A stretch of 64,000 bases of DNA from Streptomonospora nanhaiensis (lineage in GTDB: Bacteria; Actinomycetota; Actinomycetes; Streptosporangiales; Streptosporangiaceae), in assembly GCF_026642255.1 (NCBI RefSeq), contig NZ_CP113264.1, positions 3,410,001 through 3,474,000 of the forward strand, read 5' to 3'. Positions 50,519 to 59,274 of this stretch are shown here, piece after piece. Below the pieces are notes generated by a model that was not told the origin of the DNA, did not search any database, and saw nothing but the letters and a program-made list of their open reading frames with translations. The position numbers and the translations under genes were made by a program. Each line of letters opens with the position of its first letter. The first letter of the stretch is position 1.

Positions 50519-51391
50519 TCAGCGGCCGATCCCGTCCAGCTCGGCGAGGTCCTCGGTGGAGAGCCGGAGCCCCGCGCCGGCGGCGTTCTCGCGCAGGTGC
50601 GCCCTCGACGAGGTCCCGGGGATGAGCAGGATGTTCGGCGACCGCCGGAGCAGCCAGGCCAGGGCCACCGACATCGGCGTCGCGTCCAGGCGGTCGGCCA
50701 CGGCGGAGAGCGACGAGGACTGGAGGGGGCTGAAGCCGCCGAGCGGGAAGAAGGGCACGTAGGCGACGCCCTGTCCGGCGAGTTCGTCGATCAGCTCGTC
50801 GTCCCGGCGGTGGGCGAGGTTGTACATGTTCTGCACGCACACGATCGGCGCCATGGCGCGCGCCTCGGCGACCTGCTCCGCCGTCGCGTTGCTCACCCCC
50901 AGGTGCCGGATCAGGCCCTGCTGCTGGAGTTCGACGAGGGCCGCGAGGGGCGCGGCGAGCGAGCCGGGGCGGGGCCCCTGGGCGTCACCGAGTCGGAGGT
51001 TGACCAGGTCGAGCACGTCGAGGCCGAGGTCGTCGAGGTTCTCGTGGACGGCGCGGCGCAGGTCCTCGGGCTCGCGGGCCGGAGGCCAGCCGCCGTTCCG
51101 GTCGCGGTCGGCGCCGACCTTGGTCACCAGGTGCAGCTCCGGGGGGTAGGGGTGCAGCGCTTCCCGGATGAGCTGGTTGGTGAAGCGCGGCCCGTAGGCG
51201 CCGGCGGTGTCGATGTGCGTGATGCCGAGGTCGACGGCCGCGCGCAGGACGGCGAGTGCGGCGTCGCGGTCGGTCGGCGGGCCCATGACCCCGGGGCCGG
51301 CGAGCTGCATGGCTCCGTAGCCGAACCGGGAGACGGACAGCTCTCCCAGGTCCCAGGTGCCGCCGGGGAGGGGGGTGGAGGGCGTGTTCAT
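50519..51391 (-). CDS. Aldo/keto reductase
   Basis: This 290-residue AKR TIM-barrel oxidoreductase has ARxx-type GITHIDTAGAYGPRFTNQLI (Asp-Tyr of the catalytic tetrad), LVTKVGADRD (Lys) and the C-terminal cofactor loop LLIPGTSSRAHLREN. The residue in the place of the catalytic His (LRLGDA) is Arg/Leu rather than the usual His, as in several AKR-like proteins. ATG 51391 follows AAAGGC. Divergent from an HxlR regulator, which is the likely controller. Confidence 0.9.
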   Translation of the reverse strand: MNTPSTPLPGGTWDLGELSVSRFGYGAMQLAGPGVMGPPTDRDAALAVLRAAVDLGITHIDTAGAYGPRFTNQLIREALHPYPPELHLVTKVGADRDRNGGWPPAREPEDLRRAVHENLDDLGLDVLDLVNLRLGDAQGPRPGSLAAPLAALVELQQQGLIRHLGVSNATAEQVAEARAMAPIVCVQNMYNLAHRRDDELIDELAGQGVAYVPFFPLGGFSPLQSSSLSAVADRLDATPMSVALAWLLRRSPNILLIPGTSSRAHLRENAAGAGLRLSTEDLAELDGIGR

Positions 51392-51457
51392 GTTCTTGCC
51401 TTTCGTCGCGGTCAGGGGGTGGTTCCCGAGGGCTCCTTGCATCAGTATGGGAAGGCA

Positions 51458-51474
51458 ACTTCCCTCTGGGAAGT
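51458..51474. promoter_or_regulatory. HxlR operator dyad between AKR and regulator genes
   Basis: ACTTCCC-TCT-GGGAAGT is a perfect 7-bp inverted repeat, flanked by partial copies (GGCAACTTCC, GGCACTTC). It lies 67 bp from the AKR start and 48 bp from the HxlR start, so one bound dimer could control both. Confidence 0.6.
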
Positions 51475-51521
51475 AGGCACTTCAGGGTGCGTAAGTCACC
51501 CACGGGTGAGGGGAGCAGGCG

Positions 51522-51965
51522 ATGGCGACGAGGACGGCGGCACAGAAGAGGGCACAGGCCAAGGCCGAGTACGACGCCTTCCTGGCGGTGTGTCCCAGTC
51601 GTCAACTGCTCGACCGCATCTCCGACAAATGGGTCACGCTGATCCTGTGCGCCCTGGGCGGGGGCGGTTCGCCCCGGCCGGGTCCCGACGGCTCCGGCGA
51701 GCCCCGGCCGATGCGCTACTCGGAGCTGTCGCGCCGGCTGGCGGGCGTCAGCCAGAAGATGCTCACCCAGACGCTGCGCTCGCTGGAGCGCGACGGGCTC
51801 CTCATCCGCACCGCCGTGCCGACCGTGCCCGTCACGGTCACCTACGAGCTGACCGACCTCGGTCTCTCACTGCACGGGGCGGTGCGCACCATCAAGGCCT
51901 GGGCCGAGGCGCACATGGACGACGTGCTCGCCAACCGCGAGGCGCACGACGCCCGCGACGCCTGA
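51522..51965 (+). CDS. HxlR-family transcriptional regulator
   Basis: The 147-residue winged-helix regulator has the HxlR core LLDRISDKWVTLILCALGGG and MRYSELSRRLAGVSQKMLTQTLRSLERDGLLIRTAVPTVPVTVTYELTDLG. A single Cys in FLAVCPSRQLL sits at the position used by redox- or aldehyde-sensing HxlR/HypR members. A Gly/Pro-rich insert splits the first and second helices. The dyad in the divergent region is its probable operator. Confidence 0.92.
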   Translation: MATRTAAQKRAQAKAEYDAFLAVCPSRQLLDRISDKWVTLILCALGGGGSPRPGPDGSGEPRPMRYSELSRRLAGVSQKMLTQTLRSLERDGLLIRTAVPTVPVTVTYELTDLGLSLHGAVRTIKAWAEAHMDDVLANREAHDARDA

Positions 51966-52305
51966 ACCACCCCGTCCCGCGAAGCGGAGGCGGCGCATCG
52001 GCCCGCCTGCCGCTTCTGCCCGCTCGGCCCGAGCCGCCCGCGTCACGCGGAGTGCCGCCGCCAGCAGCCGGACCGCTCCTCCCGAGGGCCCTCCCGGCCC
52101 CGGCGCGCCTCCCGTGCCGGGGCGGATCCGGACGCGCCCCTCCGGCGCGCCGACGGATGGGCGCGCCGACCGCGGCGAGCAGGCCCGGCCCCTCCCCGGG
52201 GCCAGGCTTCCCGACCGGGGCGGCCGGCCCGACCCCCGACCAAAGAGACGGCTCCGGTCACGAAAGGAGAATGCGCCCGCGCGCCGCGCGACCCAGGCTG
52301 GGCGC
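51966..52305. other. GC-rich intergenic region
   Basis: 340 bp between the HxlR gene and the membrane-protein gene contain dense short inverted repeats (for example GCGCGCC motifs near 52150) but no convincing frame. AAAGGAG at 52263 precedes a short unrelated ATG; the real start is at 52306. Confidence 0.45.
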
Positions 52306-53091
52306 ATGACCACTCTCCACAAGACCGATCGGGCGCCGGACCTCTCCGGATTCCCCGGCCGCCGCATCGGCGGCGCGGCGCTCATCGCCGCTCCGCTCCT
52401 GTGGTGCGCCGGCCTGTTCCTGCGCTACCTCGCCCTGCGCGGAGGCGCCTTCACCGAGGCGGAGCTGCGCGCGTTCGAGGCTCAACCCTTCATGGCGCCC
52501 TCCCAGCTCGCCGCCTACGCGGAGTCGCCCCTACTGGCCACGGCCGCACAGGCCCTGTTCGCCTCGGGGGCCATGCTGCTGGTCCTCGCGTTCGCCGCCC
52601 TCGCACGCCTGGTCGCTCCGAGGTCTCCGCGCCTTGCGACGACGGGCGCCGCGCTGATCGCGCTCGGGCTGCTCGGCCGCATGTACTCGGTGGGCGTCGA
52701 CGCGACCGCCTTCGCCCTGGTGGACGACCTCGGCCTCGGTCCGGCGACGGCGACCGTGAGCGCCGCCTACGCCGATCTCGCCTACGGTCCGTGGCGTGTG
52801 CCGGTGACCGCGTACTTCGGCCAGTACGCCGGCGTGCTGCTGCTGGCGGTCGGGGCCCACCGCTCGGAGGTGCTCGGCACGGGCCGCACCGTCCTGCTGC
52901 TGCTGTGGGGAGCGCTCTGGACCGGGGTGCTGAAGGAGGCGACACTGTTCGACTGCGCTGTCGCGGCGGCAGCGGCAGGGCTGGTGTTCGCACCGCTCGG
53001 GGTCCGTGTTCTGAGGAGGGCGGCGCCCGACCGCGCGGCGGAGCGAAGCGGAGCGCCCGCGAACACGTGGTCGCGCCTTCTCAGCTGGTGA
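52306..53091 (+). CDS. Polytopic membrane protein of unknown function
   Basis: The 261-residue protein has about six transmembrane helices and is Ala/Leu-rich; the loop between helices 1 and 2 reads FTEAELRAFEAQPFMAPSQLAAYAE. No family assigned. Only 43 bp separate it from the sensor-kinase start, so it is probably a target or accessory part of that two-component system. Confidence 0.7.
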   Translation: MTTLHKTDRAPDLSGFPGRRIGGAALIAAPLLWCAGLFLRYLALRGGAFTEAELRAFEAQPFMAPSQLAAYAESPLLATAAQALFASGAMLLVLAFAALARLVAPRSPRLATTGAALIALGLLGRMYSVGVDATAFALVDDLGLGPATATVSAAYADLAYGPWRVPVTAYFGQYAGVLLLAVGAHRSEVLGTGRTVLLLLWGALWTGVLKEATLFDCAVAAAAAGLVFAPLGVRVLRRAAPDRAAERSGAPANTWSRLLSW

Positions 53092-53134
53092 CCGGGCGGT
53101 GGTGGGCGGCGGCGCTGCGGCTAGGGTGTGGCGG

Positions 53135-54310
53135 GTGAGTGCCGAGTGCCGTACCCGCCCTCGGTTCGGCCGCGTCGACCGGTTGCTCGGCAGGGCGGTA
53201 TCCGTCGTCCTCCCCCTGGGGGCGTTCTGCGGTGCCTTCTATCCCCTGCTTCAACCGCCGTCCCACGCCGCAATGGTGACCGGGTTCACCGCGGTGCCCG
53301 GCGTCGCCGCGGCCCTGGTGGTCGGTGTGGCGGCCGCAGCCGCTGTCCGGACGGCACCGCACCCGGTCTGGCCGCTGGTGGCGCTGGCAGCAGTGGACGC
53401 CGTGCTCCGAGCCCCCGGTCCGGTGACCGCCATCGCCCTCTACCTCGTGGCGGTCCACGGCCGGTCTCCGGTCGTTGCCTCGGTCGCTACGGGGACGACC
53501 TTCCTGTCCGTGGTCCCGCGGCCCGGTGTGGACTGGGGCTCGGCTCTCGGCAACGCACCCCTGTTCGTGTGGCTGCCACTGGCCCTGGGGGCGTGGACCG
53601 CCGTTCGCGCCCAGGTGCTGGCCGGGCTGGTGGAGAGGGCCGACCGGCTCGAACGTGAGCGGTCCGCCTTGGCCGCGCAGGCCCGTGCCGAGGAACGGAC
53701 CCGGATCGCCCGCGACATGCACGACGTCGTCGCGCACCGGGTGTCGCTCATCGTGCTGCGGGCCGGGGCTCTGGAGGTCGGCGCGTCTGACGGGGCCACC
53801 GCGGCAGAGGCGGAGCTGATCCGCCGGACCGGCCAGGACGCCCTCCTCCAACTGCGCCAGGTGCTCGGGGTGCTCGGTCGGTCGGGGGAGGCCGCGTCCG
53901 GCGCCCCGGACCTTCTGAGCCCCCCGCCCGCACTCGCGGACCTGGCGGAGCTGGTCGACCGGTCACGGTCGGCGGGCGTCCCGGTCGAGCTGGAAGTTCC
54001 GGACGGGAGCGGAGCAGACACGGGCGACCTCGTCGAGGAGCACGCCGTGTACCGGGTCGTGCAGGAGGCGCTGACCAACGTGCACAAGCACGCGGGGGGT
54101 GCCGCGGCCCGCGTAGCGGTGCGCCGGGAGCCCGAAGCCGTCGAGGTCGAAGTCGAGAACACACCGCCCGAGCGGGCTCCCCTGGCCCTGCCCGGGGCCG
54201 GGTCAGGCCTCATCGGGTTGCGCGAACGCGTCGAGGCACTCGGCGGCGACTTCCGGGCGGCGCCGACCCCTGAGGGCGGGTTCCGGGTGTGGGCGAGGCT
54301 GCCGACATGA
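53135..54310 (+). CDS. DesK/NarL-type sensor histidine kinase
   Basis: The 391-residue kinase has about five N-terminal hydrophobic segments and a coiled linker (ERADRLERERSALAAQARAEER). The HisKA_3 phospho-acceptor His lies in RTRIARDMHDVVAHRVS. The ATPase domain has N-box EEHAVYRVVQEALTNVHKHAGG and G2 GAGSGLIGLRERV. The GTG start follows a TAGGGT box by exactly seven bases, so leaderless translation is likely. Its stop overlaps the response-regulator start (ATGA). Confidence 0.92.
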   Translation: MSAECRTRPRFGRVDRLLGRAVSVVLPLGAFCGAFYPLLQPPSHAAMVTGFTAVPGVAAALVVGVAAAAAVRTAPHPVWPLVALAAVDAVLRAPGPVTAIALYLVAVHGRSPVVASVATGTTFLSVVPRPGVDWGSALGNAPLFVWLPLALGAWTAVRAQVLAGLVERADRLERERSALAAQARAEERTRIARDMHDVVAHRVSLIVLRAGALEVGASDGATAAEAELIRRTGQDALLQLRQVLGVLGRSGEAASGAPDLLSPPPALADLAELVDRSRSAGVPVELEVPDGSGADTGDLVEEHAVYRVVQEALTNVHKHAGGAAARVAVRREPEAVEVEVENTPPERAPLALPGAGSGLIGLRERVEALGGDFRAAPTPEGGFRVWARLPT

Positions 54311-54951
54311 TCCGGGTCCTCCTCGCCGACGACGAGACGCTGGTCCGCACCGGACTGCGGATGATCCTGGAGACGGCCGACGACCTGGAGGTCGTGGGCG
54401 AGGTCGCGGACGGCGCCGAGGCACTCGCCGCCGTCCGAAGCCTCCAGCCGGACGTGGTCCTGATGGACGTCCGCATGCCCCGGATGAACGGGGTGGCGGC
54501 GCTCAAGGCGATCAACCGCGAGCCCGCTCCGCCCAAGGTCGTCATGCTGACCACGTTCGACCTGGACGAATACGTGTACGGCGCCCTGCGCGCGCGGGCT
54601 GCGGGGTTCCTGCTCAAGGGCAGCGGTCCCCGTGAACTGATAACGGCCGTCCGCGCGGTGGTCGACGGCACCGCGATCCTCGCCCCGGCCCTCACCCGTC
54701 GATTGGCCGACGCCTTCGCCGAACGCCGCCCCGCCGGAGTGCGCGACGCCCAGGACCGTTTGGCGAGGCTCACCGCACGGGAGCGTGACGTCGTCGACGG
54801 TGTGGCCCGGGGGCTGGCCAACGCGGAGATCGCCCGGGAGCTGGTGATGACCGAGACCACGGTCAAGGCCCACGTCAGCCGGTCCCTGGCCAAACTGGGT
54901 CTGGCCAACCGGGTCCAGATCGCCCTGCTCGTGCGCGATGCCGAGCGGTGA
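54307..54951 (+). CDS. NarL/LuxR-family response regulator
   Basis: The 214-residue regulator has a receiver domain (LLADDETLVRTG; phospho-acceptor Asp in VVLMDVRMPRMNG; Thr-Thr in MLTTFD; Lys in GFLLKGSG) and a C-terminal LuxR HTH (LTARERDVVDGVARGLANAEIARELVMTETTVKAHVSRSLAKL). It is translationally coupled to the kinase. ATG 54307 was chosen because it overlaps the kinase stop. Confidence 0.94.
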   Translation: MIRVLLADDETLVRTGLRMILETADDLEVVGEVADGAEALAAVRSLQPDVVLMDVRMPRMNGVAALKAINREPAPPKVVMLTTFDLDEYVYGALRARAAGFLLKGSGPRELITAVRAVVDGTAILAPALTRRLADAFAERRPAGVRDAQDRLARLTARERDVVDGVARGLANAEIARELVMTETTVKAHVSRSLAKLGLANRVQIALLVRDAER

Positions 54952-55072
54952 GAGCGCACCCGTCCGGAGCCCCGGGGTTCGTGGTACGGCGGGGATCTTC
55001 GGTTACCTGCCGGGCCCCGGAGTCCGTCCGGTCCCGGGTCGGGCACGGCACGGCTCCGCTAGCATCACGCGG

Positions 55073-55576
55073 ATGAGCGCTCCCCACCGCGATCCCTGGC
55101 CCGGCGTCGTCCCGGGAACCGAGAACGAGCACGCCGCCTGCGCCGACCTGTGGACGCGCGCCCTCGCCCACCGCGACGGAACGGCACCCGACCCCGCCGA
55201 CAGGGACCGGGTGCTGCGCAAGCTCGGCACGCCGCCCCACCTGCTCCTCGTAGCGCGCCCCGTGGAGGGCGGCGACCCGGCCGGGTTCTCGCTGAGCTTC
55301 CCGCCCGCCGCCGGGGACCCGTCGCGCACCGCGCACCTGGCCTTCCTCGCGCTGGACCCCGGCCGTCGGGGGCGCGGATGGGGACGCCGCCTCCTGGCCG
55401 CCACCCTGGACCGCCTGTCGGGGACGTCTGACGCGGTCACCCTGGAGGTCCTCCCCGACAACGCGGCCGCCCGCGCCCTCTACGGGTCCACGGGATGGCG
55501 GGTGGTCGGCGAGGGCCGGTTCGAGGGCTCCGGCCGGTCCAGCGTCGTCTACCGCCTCGACCTCGGCCGGGGTTGA
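55073..55576 (+). CDS. GNAT-family N-acetyltransferase
   Basis: The 167-residue GNAT has the acetyl-CoA motif A in LAFLALDPGRRGRGWGRRLLAATL and motif B in VLPDNAAARALYGSTGWRVVGEG. The first 70 residues (WTRALAHRD) form the usual N-terminal strands. The substrate is unknown. A TAGCAT box ends seven bases before the ATG, so it is a candidate leaderless mRNA. Confidence 0.9.
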   Translation: MSAPHRDPWPGVVPGTENEHAACADLWTRALAHRDGTAPDPADRDRVLRKLGTPPHLLLVARPVEGGDPAGFSLSFPPAAGDPSRTAHLAFLALDPGRRGRGWGRRLLAATLDRLSGTSDAVTLEVLPDNAAARALYGSTGWRVVGEGRFEGSGRSSVVYRLDLGRG

Positions 55577-55628
55577 CCGCCCCGGGCCTCCACGCGTGCG
55601 CGCGGTGCCTCCTCCGGCGCGGGCGCCC

Positions 55629-57257
55629 TCAGGGCGCGAAGGTGGGGTCCGGGACCACGGCCACGTCCAGGACCAGCGGCTCGTCGCGGTCGGCGAGCCC
55701 GGGGACGACCTCGTCCAGGACCCGCACCAGGTCGCCGTGGGCGCGGACCTCCACCGCCGGGCAGCCCAGCCCCCGGGCGAGGGCCGCCAGGGAGACCTCG
55801 CCGAACGCGGGCCAGGGCGGCTTGCCTCCCCTGTGCTCGGCGAGGCGGTCCATGATCGCGTAGCGGCCGTTGGCCAGGACGACGAAGAGGACCCCGGCCC
55901 GGTAGCGGTGGGCGCTCCACAGCGCCTGCACCTGGTACAGCGCGGACCCGTCGCCGACGACCGCGACCACGGGGCGCCCGGGGGCGGCCATGCGGACCCC
56001 GGTGGCGGCGGGGAGCGCGAAGCCGAGCCCGCCCATGGCGGCCGACAGGAAGCCCAGCGGGGCGCGGGCGGGCAGCAACCGGTGCAGCTGAGGCCGGCTG
56101 GAGGGGGTCTCCTCGACCACGACCGTGTCCGGTGCGATCCGTTCGGCCAGCGCCCGCAGGACGTGGGCCGCGCGCAGCGGCTCGCCCTCCGCCGGCGGCG
56201 CCGTCTCCTCAGGGGCCGCCGCCGGTCGGGGCGCCGGTGACACGGGGCGTTCGCGCACCAGGTCCGCGACCACCGCCGTGAAGGGCGCGACCGGGGCGAT
56301 GACGGCGATCCCCGCGGGCCCGCGGTGGGCCTCCGCAGGGTCCTCGGAGACCATCGCCAGGCGGGTGCCGGGGACCACGAGGGGGCCGTCCGCGTAGATG
56401 TACTGGCGGAAGACCGGGGCGCCCGCCGTGAACACCGCGTCGTGGCCGCGCAGCGCCTCCCGCAGCCGTGAGCGCTCGGCGGGCAGGTGTCCGGCGAACA
56501 GCGGGTGGTCCTGGGGGAACCCGGCGCGGGCGCCGAAGCTCTCCTGGTAGACGGGGGCGCCCAACCGTTCGGCGAGTGCCGTCAGGGCGGCCCACGCGGG
56601 CGTGCTGTCGGCGCCGGCCCCCACCACCAGGGCGGGGTGTGCGGCGCCGTCCAGGAGCGCGGCGACCTCGGCCGCCGCACCGTCGTCGGGGGCCACGTGC
56701 GCGGGGCGGGCCACCCGCACCGCCGCGGCCCGGGGCTGTCCGGGGTCCACCGGATGCGACCAGTCGTCCATGCACACGACGACCAGGGCGGGGCCGCGTC
56801 CGTGCGAGGCCTCGTGGTGGGCGCGCACGACGGCTGCGGGCACGTCCTGGGCGCGCGGGGGCCGGTGGACCGCGACCGGGTAGTCCCCGGCGAGGCCTTC
56901 GAGCCGTCCGGCCAGGAAGGGCTCGTGTTCCAGGTGGCGGCGGTCCTGCTGGCCGACCAGGACCACGAGCGGCGCGCGGTTGACGCGCGCCGTGGCCAGG
57001 GCGCCGACCGCGTTGCCCAGGCCGGCGGTGGTGTGCAGCAGCACCATCGCGGGCCGGTCGCGGGCGAGGGCCCAGCCCGTGGCCATGCCGACCACGGAAC
57101 CCTCGTGCAGTCCCAGGACGAAGTCGATGTCGTCGGGCAGGTCCACCAGGAACGGGACCTCGGTGGAGCCGGGGTTGGCGAAGACCGTGGTCATCCCCAG
57201 CTCGCGCATGGCCCCCAGGGTCTGCTCGCGCACGGTCGGCCTCGTCTGCTCGGGCAC
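55629..57257 (-). CDS. ThDP-dependent decarboxylase, benzoylformate-decarboxylase-like
   Basis: The 542-residue enzyme has the three-domain ThDP fold. Its N-terminal part reads VFANPGSTEVPFL (the Ser of BFDC-type active sites) and LGLHEGSVVGMATGWAL (Glu that activates ThDP). The C-terminal ThDP motif is VVAVVGDGSALYQVQALW...VVLANGRYAIM. The match is to benzoylformate decarboxylase and related 2-keto-acid decarboxylases, which act on aromatic keto acids such as phenylglyoxylate; the exact substrate here is inferred. It lies 59 nt downstream of a solute-binding lipoprotein gene on the same strand, so both are probably one operon for uptake and use of a keto acid or related compound. Confidence 0.87.
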   Translation of the reverse strand: MPEQTRPTVREQTLGAMRELGMTTVFANPGSTEVPFLVDLPDDIDFVLGLHEGSVVGMATGWALARDRPAMVLLHTTAGLGNAVGALATARVNRAPLVVLVGQQDRRHLEHEPFLAGRLEGLAGDYPVAVHRPPRAQDVPAAVVRAHHEASHGRGPALVVVCMDDWSHPVDPGQPRAAAVRVARPAHVAPDDGAAAEVAALLDGAAHPALVVGAGADSTPAWAALTALAERLGAPVYQESFGARAGFPQDHPLFAGHLPAERSRLREALRGHDAVFTAGAPVFRQYIYADGPLVVPGTRLAMVSEDPAEAHRGPAGIAVIAPVAPFTAVVADLVRERPVSPAPRPAAAPEETAPPAEGEPLRAAHVLRALAERIAPDTVVVEETPSSRPQLHRLLPARAPLGFLSAAMGGLGFALPAATGVRMAAPGRPVVAVVGDGSALYQVQALWSAHRYRAGVLFVVLANGRYAIMDRLAEHRGGKPPWPAFGEVSLAALARGLGCPAVEVRAHGDLVRVLDEVVPGLADRDEPLVLDVAVVPDPTFAP

Positions 57258-57316
57258 GGCGCCCCTCTCTCGGTCGGTGCGGACGGGACGGCCCGGCTCG
57301 GCGGTGGGCGTCCCGG

Positions 57317-58273
57317 TCAGCGGTACAGGGCGGCCAGGTCGGCCTCGGTCCCGATCAGGCCGTCCTCCAGCATCAGGTCGGCGAGGACGCCCACGGACTC
57401 CTCGTTGACGGCCTCGGGCCAGCGGGGCAGGCGGATGTCGGTCAGGGCGGCCCCGTCGATCTCGGTGTACTCGCCGAGGATGCGGCGCACCTCGTCGGGG
57501 TTGGCCTCGGCGTAGGCGAAGGACTCCTGGAGGGCGGCCTCGACGTCGTCGACGAGTTCGGGTTCCCGGGCCAGCATCTCCTCGGAGGTGAAGTAGGCGG
57601 CCACGGACAGCTCGGGGTGGGTGTCCACGAAGTTGGAGGCGATCTCGCGGTTGCCCGCGTCGAGGGCGGCGGTGGTGAAGGGCTCGACGAGCCAGGCGGC
57701 GTCGATCCGGCCGTTCTCCAGGGCGGGGACCATGTCGGGGAACGCCATCTCGACGAACTCGATGTCGGAGGGGTCGCCGCCCGCCTCGCGGACGGACTCC
57801 CGGACGGTGGTGTCGCCGATGTTGAGGAGGTTGTTGGCGGCGACCGTCATGCCCTCCAGGTCGGCGGCGGTCTCCACGGGGCTGTCGTCGCGGACGAACA
57901 CGGCGCTGAAGTCCGCGCCCTGCTCCCCGTTGCTGGAGACGCCGTTGGCGAACACCTTGAGGGGCAGCCCCTGGTCCCGGGCGACGAGGAGGGAGACGGT
58001 GTTGCCGAAGGCGAACTCGAAGTTCCCGCTGACCACGCCGGGGATGGCGGCGGCCCCGCCCGAGCCCGGCTGGATCTCCAGGTCGATGCCGCGGTCGGCG
58101 AAGAAGCCCTGGTCGACGCCGAGGTGGAGGGGCGCCACGTCCACGATGGGGATGGCGCCCGCGGTGATCCGGCGCAGGCCGCCCTCCCCGTCCTCCTCGC
58201 CACCGCCGCCGGAGCAGGCCGTGGCGAGGACGAGTACGGCGATACAGCTGAGGGCGGTCGACTGTCGGCGCAT
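57317..58273 (-). CDS. ABC transporter substrate-binding lipoprotein, NMT1/SsuA type (orphan)
   Basis: The 318-residue lipoprotein has a basic N-terminus, hydrophobic segment and lipobox (LVLATACSGGGG). The mature protein belongs to the NMT1/THI5-like and SsuA/TauA group: AIPIVDVAPLHLGVDQGFFADRGIDLEIQPG, GNFEFAFGN, VVSGN, AAWLVEPFTTAALD. Such proteins bind sulfonates, thiamine precursors, nitrate or aromatic acids. No permease or ATPase is in the window. AGGAGA lies 6 nt before the ATG. Promoter on the minus strand: TTGACC, 17 bp, TAAGTT. Confidence 0.87.
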   Translation of the reverse strand: MRRQSTALSCIAVLVLATACSGGGGEEDGEGGLRRITAGAIPIVDVAPLHLGVDQGFFADRGIDLEIQPGSGGAAAIPGVVSGNFEFAFGNTVSLLVARDQGLPLKVFANGVSSNGEQGADFSAVFVRDDSPVETAADLEGMTVAANNLLNIGDTTVRESVREAGGDPSDIEFVEMAFPDMVPALENGRIDAAWLVEPFTTAALDAGNREIASNFVDTHPELSVAAYFTSEEMLAREPELVDDVEAALQESFAYAEANPDEVRRILGEYTEIDGAALTDIRLPRWPEAVNEESVGVLADLMLEDGLIGTEADLAALYR

Positions 58274-58554
58274 CTGTGTCTCCTGAGTCGGTCGGCGGTC
58301 GGGGAGGGGTCGCCGCGCCGGGGGGCCGGTGGGGGCGGGGCCCGAACTCACGACAGGCCCCGGATGTACGTTTTGCGAACAGCTGTGCTGAAGGCGAACT
58401 TAAGTGATCCAGGTCACCGGGTCAAGGGTGTGGCCCGGGTTTCCGGCGCGGGTGGCGGCTTGGCAGTTCTGCGCTTTTCGAGGCAGGGAGTTACTGGATG
58501 GCTACAATTCAAGGGATGCCTTAAGCTACAAGAGGCCTTGGACGAGGCGTTCTG

Positions 58555-58917
58555 TTGTCCTGGCCCGTCAAGGTCACCGAGGAGTATGCGGAATGGTTCC
58601 GAACGCTGATCAAGGAGGACCTTCGTTCAGCTGCCCAGGTGGCCGAAGCTGTTGGGGCGTTGCGGCAGGAAGGCCCCATGCTGGGACGACCACTTGTTGA
58701 CCGGCTCAAGGGATCACGTCTGCACCACCTCAAAGAGCTTCGCCCGGGCTCCGGTGGGAGCTCTGAGATCAGGATCATCTTCGCCTTCGATCCCTCGCGT
58801 TCGGCTCTGCTTCTCCTCGGGGGTGACAAGTCGGGAGACTGGAGACGGTGGTACCGGACCAATATCCCGCGTGCCGAGCGGCTCTATGCCGAATACACCG
58901 ACGAGCCGGAGGAATGA
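58555..58917 (+). CDS. RelE/ParE-superfamily toxin (HigB/Gp49 type)
   Basis: The 120-residue protein has the phage-derived Gp49/HigB-like fold: WPVKVTEEYAEWFRTLI, VDRLKGSRLHHLKELRPGSGGSSEIRIIFAFDPSRSALLLLGGDKSG, and the C-terminal DWRRWYRTNIPRAERLY helix. The RIIF-x-F...LLGGDKxGDW pattern is typical of ribosome-dependent mRNA-cleaving toxins encoded before an XRE antitoxin. TTG 58555 follows GAGG by 7 nt. The antitoxin gene begins 2 nt after the stop. The G+C content is lower than in the neighbours, hinting at horizontal origin. Confidence 0.88.
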   Translation: MSWPVKVTEEYAEWFRTLIKEDLRSAAQVAEAVGALRQEGPMLGRPLVDRLKGSRLHHLKELRPGSGGSSEIRIIFAFDPSRSALLLLGGDKSGDWRRWYRTNIPRAERLYAEYTDEPEE

Positions 58918-58919
58918 GC

Positions 58920-59270
58920 ATGGCCAAGCGCACACCGGAGGACTGGGAGTCCCTGGAGCAGGAGCTGTACTCGGCGGGCGTCAGCCCTGAGGAAATCGAA
59001 GAGGGGACCCGCCTCCTCCTGGCCGAGGCTCGCGGGCACCAGCTTGCCCTCACCCGGAAACGTCATGAGCTCACCCAGCGGGAGATCGCGGAGGCCATGG
59101 GGGTGAGCGTCGCCAGAGTGTCCCAGATCGAACACGGCGAGGTCTCCTCCTTCGACGTCGTGGCCCGATACGTGGAGGCGATGGGTGGTCGACTCGAGCT
59201 CGTGGCAGACTTCGGCGACCACCTCCTGCGCATGCCCGTCAGCGCTCCGAGGGAAGGGACGGCCGCCTGA
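58920..59270 (+). CDS. XRE-family antitoxin
   Basis: The 116-residue protein has a helical N-terminal part (MAKRTPEDWESLEQELYSAG) and a C-terminal XRE HTH: HELTQREIAEAMGVSVARVSQIEHGEVSSFDVVARYVEAMGGRLELVADFG. It neutralises the upstream toxin and probably represses the pair. ATG 58920 follows GGAGGA by 6 nt. It is convergent with the DUF4440-like gene, with 4 bp between. Confidence 0.9.
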   Translation: MAKRTPEDWESLEQELYSAGVSPEEIEEGTRLLLAEARGHQLALTRKRHELTQREIAEAMGVSVARVSQIEHGEVSSFDVVARYVEAMGGRLELVADFGDHLLRMPVSAPREGTAA

Positions 59271-59274
59271 GCGG

